This document shows positions 38,771 through 41,645 of a DNA stretch of 41,645 nucleotides, in pieces. A program made the translations under genes and the position numbers. The DNA lies in contig JACQPG010000082.1 in NCBI GenBank assembly GCA_016207665.1, positions 1 through 41,645 of the forward strand, read 5' to 3'. The notes under the pieces are model-generated. The model worked only from the letters and a program-made list of their open reading frames with translations. It was not told the origin of the DNA and made no database searches. This DNA is from Elusimicrobiota bacterium. Lineage in GTDB: Bacteria; Elusimicrobiota; Elusimicrobia; UBA1565; UBA9628. Each line of letters opens with the position of its first letter. Position 1 is the first letter of the stretch.

Positions 38771-40219
38771 TTAAGGCAGATAATGCGCCGAGGCCTGGAC
38801 GCTGGAGACCAGGGGCTCTGGATATATCCCGAAGAGCAGCACGGAGACTACGGCTACGGCCAGGCTCCCGTAGATATAGGGCCCGATCGAGAGCCTCGCG
38901 CCCTCCTCGGCTGGCATGAAGAACATGTGATAGACGATGCGCATGTAATAGTAGACCGAGACCACGCTGTTGATCACCCCCAGAGCGGCGAGGCCGTAAT
39001 GACCTGATTGCACGGCCGCGGAGAAGATGTAGAACTTGCCCAAGAATCCGGCCAAGGGCGGAATGCCCGATAGCGAGAGCAGGAAGAAGGCCATGGCCAG
39101 GGACAGTCCAAAAGAGCGTTGGGACAGGCCGTTGAAGGAATCGAGCGAATAGGGATCGCGTCCGGCCTTGGCGTTTCCGTCAGCCAAAACCTGGGCCACC
39201 GCGAAGGCGCCGAGGTTCATCGTGACGTAGATGAAGGAGTAGAGCATCACGCCCTCGATGCCGAGAGTGCTCCCGGAGACTATGCCGATCAAGATATAGC
39301 CGGCCTGGGCGATGGATGAATAGGCCAGCAGTCTTTTGACGTTATTCTGGAAAAAGGCCGTGAAATTGCCTACGGTCATGGTGAGTCCCGCGATCATCGC
39401 CAAAAGCGCCGTCAGCTTGATATCGAGGGCCACGTTGAGCAAAGAGGCGGGAAGTAGAACGCTGAAAAGCCTGACCATGGCGCCGAGCGTCGCGATCTTG
39501 GGTGCCAGCGATAGATAGGCGGTGACGGGCGTGGGAGCGCCCTCGTAAGCGTCAGGCACCCAGAAATGCATGGGCACCAGCGAGGCCTTGAAGCCCAGCC
39601 CCAGCAAGATCAGGAGCACGGAAAGCACCAGCAACGGACCGCCGGTCTGGGATATTCCGATGAGCTTGGTCGTGCCCGCGAAGCCGTAGAAGAGGGATAT
39701 TCCGTAAGCCATGATGGCGGCGGAAAAAGTGCCGAAAAGAAAATATTTGACCGAGCCCTCGTTGGATTTGGGATTGGCGCGTTCGAATCCGGTTAGGATA
39801 AAGGAGGTGATCGAGATCAATTCGATGGACAGGAAGGTCAGAAGCAGGTCAACCGAGGAGACCAGGAGCATCATCCCCATCGACGACAAGAGAAGGAGGC
39901 AGACGAAGACGCCGGAATGCTTGGGAGGCAAGGAGCGGTATTCCAAGCCTAGCAACAGGCATAGGACCGTGGTCAGGAGTATCAGCATCTTGAAGAACTG
40001 GCTCATTGGATCGACGGCCCATAGCGTTCCCAATCCCTGGTAGTGAGGCGCGTCTGAGAGAGTGAGGCCGACCAGGCATAAGCCTATGATGGAGGTCACG
40101 CAGGCCAGATGATAAAGCAGCCGGCTATGTTTGGCCGCCACGAAAAGTTCCACGATCAATAGGCCTAGCGCCAGAATGCTGATGGCGATCTCGGGATAGA
40201 TGAGCTGGAGATTGAGCAT
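38771..40219 (-). CDS. nuoN: NADH-quinone oxidoreductase subunit N
   Basis: A 482-residue integral membrane protein of the antiporter-like subunits of respiratory complex I. The start is the ATG at 40219, five bases after the nuoM stop. About fourteen membrane segments are visible. The conserved LLTFLSIELISITSFILTGF segment carries the functional Glu of the fifth helix, SVKYFLFGTFSAAIMAYG follows, and GFKASLVPMHFWVPDAYEGAPTPVTAYLS holds the conserved Lys and the antiporter signature. It takes part in proton translocation and quinone reduction. It is usually the last gene of the nuo operon, as seems true here. Confidence 0.95.
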   Translation of the reverse strand: MLNLQLIYPEIAISILALGLLIVELFVAAKHSRLLYHLACVTSIIGLCLVGLTLSDAPHYQGLGTLWAVDPMSQFFKMLILLTTVLCLLLGLEYRSLPPKHSGVFVCLLLLSSMGMMLLVSSVDLLLTFLSIELISITSFILTGFERANPKSNEGSVKYFLFGTFSAAIMAYGISLFYGFAGTTKLIGISQTGGPLLVLSVLLILLGLGFKASLVPMHFWVPDAYEGAPTPVTAYLSLAPKIATLGAMVRLFSVLLPASLLNVALDIKLTALLAMIAGLTMTVGNFTAFFQNNVKRLLAYSSIAQAGYILIGIVSGSTLGIEGVMLYSFIYVTMNLGAFAVAQVLADGNAKAGRDPYSLDSFNGLSQRSFGLSLAMAFFLLSLSGIPPLAGFLGKFYIFSAAVQSGHYGLAALGVINSVVSVYYYMRIVYHMFFMPAEEGARLSIGPYIYGSLAVAVVSVLLFGIYPEPLVSSVQASAHYLP

Positions 40220-40224
40220 CGCGG

Positions 40225-41645
40225 TTATTTGAAGAGGCCAGCCATGTGTATCATGGTCGTGTTCATGAGATCGAGCGCCCAGCGCGGCCAGATCCCGAGC
40301 GCCACGGTTAGCGCCGAGAGGGGCAGTATGGCGACCAGCTCGCGCGTGTTCATGTCGGGGAGTTCGGCCCATCGCGCGTTAAGCGGGCCCAAGAAGACCT
40401 TCTCGAGCATCCGCAGGAAGAACGCCGCGGTGGCCAATATCCCGAGCACCGAGACCGCCGTGTAGATCTTCCATCTGGGGAATGCGCCCAGGAAGCAGAA
40501 AAATTCGCTCACGAAACCGGCCAATCCGGGCAAGCCCAGCGAGGCGAAACAAGCCAGGGACATGAGCCCGGCATAAACGGGGACGCGCAGGGCCAGGCCG
40601 CCGAAGGCCGAGATGTCGCGCGTATGGGCTCGGTCATAGATGACGCCGACGAGCAAGAACAGGGAGCCAGTGATGATGCCATGGTTGATCATCTGGAGAA
40701 CGGCGCCAGAGAATCCCGTCGCGGTCAAGCCGGCAATGCCGAGCAGGCAGTAACCCATATGATTGACCGACGAATAAGCGACCATCTTCTTCATGTCGGT
40801 TTGCGCCATCGCGCAGAGCGCCCCATAGACGATGTTGACGGCGGCGATGATGATGAGCAAGGGCAGGAACCACTCGAAGCCCTGGGGCAGCATGCTGTAA
40901 GAGACGCGCAAGAGCCCGTAAACCCCCATTTTGAGCAGCACGGCGGCCAGGATGACGCTCACGGCCGTGGGAGCCTCCACATGGGCCAGTGGCAGCCAGG
41001 TGTGGAACGGGAAGGCGGGGATCTTGATGGCGAAGCCCAGATAGAAGCCCAGGAACACCAATATCTGGAAACGCAGGCTCCAATTGGGGTGGGCCTTCAT
41101 GAGCGCCAGCATATCGAAGGTATGGGGAGTCGTGTTGAAATAGACGGCCAGGATGGCCAGCAACATGAATACCGACCCGGCCAACGTGTAAAGGAAGAAC
41201 TTGATCGCGGCGAACTCCTTCTTGGGGCCGCCCCAGATGCCTATCAAGAAGTACATCGGCACCAGCGTCAGCTCCCAGAAGACGTAGAACAAGACCATGT
41301 CCAAAGCCTCGAACACTCCCAGCATGCCCGTCTCGAGAATGAGGAACCAGAAGAAATACTCCTTGATCCGTTCCTTGACTCCCAGGGAGCCGATCAAGGC
41401 GACAAGGGTCATGAAAGTGGTCAGCAGGAGCAGGGGATAGGACAGTCCATCTACCCCAAGCGTGTAGTTGATGTCCATGGACGGTATCCAAGGAAGGCGC
41501 TCGACGAACTGCATGGCTGGCGTGCTCCTGTCGAACACGAAATAAAGATACATGGACAGGACGAAAGAAAGCCCGGATGAGACCAGCGCTACCCATTGGA
41601 TGGGCTTCTCTTTATCCTTGGGCAGCGCCAGGATGACCAGCGCGC
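40225..41645 (-). CDS. nuoM: NADH-quinone oxidoreductase subunit M, N-terminus beyond the window
   Basis: About 473 residues of the antiporter-like NuoM subunit; the frame stays open through the right edge. The sequence before the internal Met at 41553 continues as plausible protein (ALVILALPKDKEKPIQWVAL), so only a short N-terminal part is missing. Conserved blocks are LGVDGLSYPLLLLTTFM, FYVFWELTLVPMYFLIGIWGG with the functional Glu, IKFFLYTLAGSVFMLL, KIPAFPFHTWLPLAHVEAPTAVSVILAAVLLKMGVYG with the conserved Lys residues, and MKKMVAYSSVNHMGY. It pumps protons in the membrane arm of complex I. Confidence 0.95.
   Translation of the reverse strand, partial: ALVILALPKDKEKPIQWVALVSSGLSFVLSMYLYFVFDRSTPAMQFVERLPWIPSMDINYTLGVDGLSYPLLLLTTFMTLVALIGSLGVKERIKEYFFWFLILETGMLGVFEALDMVLFYVFWELTLVPMYFLIGIWGGPKKEFAAIKFFLYTLAGSVFMLLAILAVYFNTTPHTFDMLALMKAHPNWSLRFQILVFLGFYLGFAIKIPAFPFHTWLPLAHVEAPTAVSVILAAVLLKMGVYGLLRVSYSMLPQGFEWFLPLLIIIAAVNIVYGALCAMAQTDMKKMVAYSSVNHMGYCLLGIAGLTATGFSGAVLQMINHGIITGSLFLLVGVIYDRAHTRDISAFGGLALRVPVYAGLMSLACFASLGLPGLAGFVSEFFCFLGAFPRWKIYTAVSVLGILATAAFFLRMLEKVFLGPLNARWAELPDMNTRELVAILPLSALTVALGIWPRWALDLMNTTMIHMAGLFK

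Noticed and set aside
40624-41580. 318-codon open frame on the plus strand, rich in Gln, Glu and His
   Set aside because: It is antisense to nuoM; its composition reflects the reverse complement of hydrophobic codons.
1-41645. CRISPR arrays, tRNA or rRNA genes, transposases
   Set aside because: No regularly spaced repeats, RNA gene signatures or transposase motifs were seen.

Overview
The window carries 29 protein-coding genes, two of them cut by the window edges. No tRNA, rRNA, CRISPR array or transposase was recognised, and no stretch over 300 bases lacks a gene. The organism is a Gram-negative bacterium with a GC-rich genome. It has a proton-pumping NADH dehydrogenase, PorV/PorQ-type outer-membrane barrels and surface proteins ending in FlgD-like/type IX-like C-terminal domains. 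That mix occurs in phyla such as Elusimicrobiota and relatives of Bacteroidota/Fibrobacterota. The phylum is only my guess; no marker gene settles it.

Left part (1-12006): the end of a PotA-type polyamine ABC transporter ATPase, then a two-component system inside a near mirror-image surface-protein locus. On the minus strand run a PorV-like barrel with TPR repeats, a glycine-rich fibronectin-III surface protein and a sensor histidine kinase. On the plus strand run an OmpR-type response regulator, a 1280-residue modular surface protein and a second PorV-like barrel. Both surface proteins end in similar C-terminal domains and each overlaps its PorV-like neighbour by four bases.

Middle part (11976-29324): a YihY-type membrane protein and an unusual histidine kinase with a signal peptide; then a diamine/lysine catabolic operon (GABA-type aminotransferase, lysine 6-dehydrogenase-like protein, putrescine aminotransferase, aminobutyraldehyde dehydrogenase). 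Next come three exported proteins of unknown role, one with an HEXXH zinc-protease motif, a tiny exported cysteine-rich protein, and a perfect 40-bp palindrome holding two DnaA-box sequences. An ornithine aminotransferase and a C-terminally shortened CaiB/BaiF protein follow.

Right part (25551-36370): a long, translationally coupled set for reductive pyrimidine degradation. preT-preA (dihydropyrimidine dehydrogenase), a DUF6624-like protein, beta-ureidopropionase, an NCS1 nucleobase transporter and dihydropyrimidinase form one operon behind a near-consensus sigma-70 promoter. An aldehyde dehydrogenase, an AGXT2-like beta-alanine/3-aminoisobutyrate aminotransferase and two small membrane proteins follow as a second block that would consume the products. 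Uracil or thymine would enter by the transporter, be reduced, ring-opened and decarbamoylated, and then transaminated and oxidised. The window closes with a large unknown exported protein and nuoN-nuoM of respiratory complex I.

The theme of the right two thirds is nitrogen and carbon recovery from small amines: four class III aminotransferases and two aldehyde dehydrogenases lie within about 15 kb.
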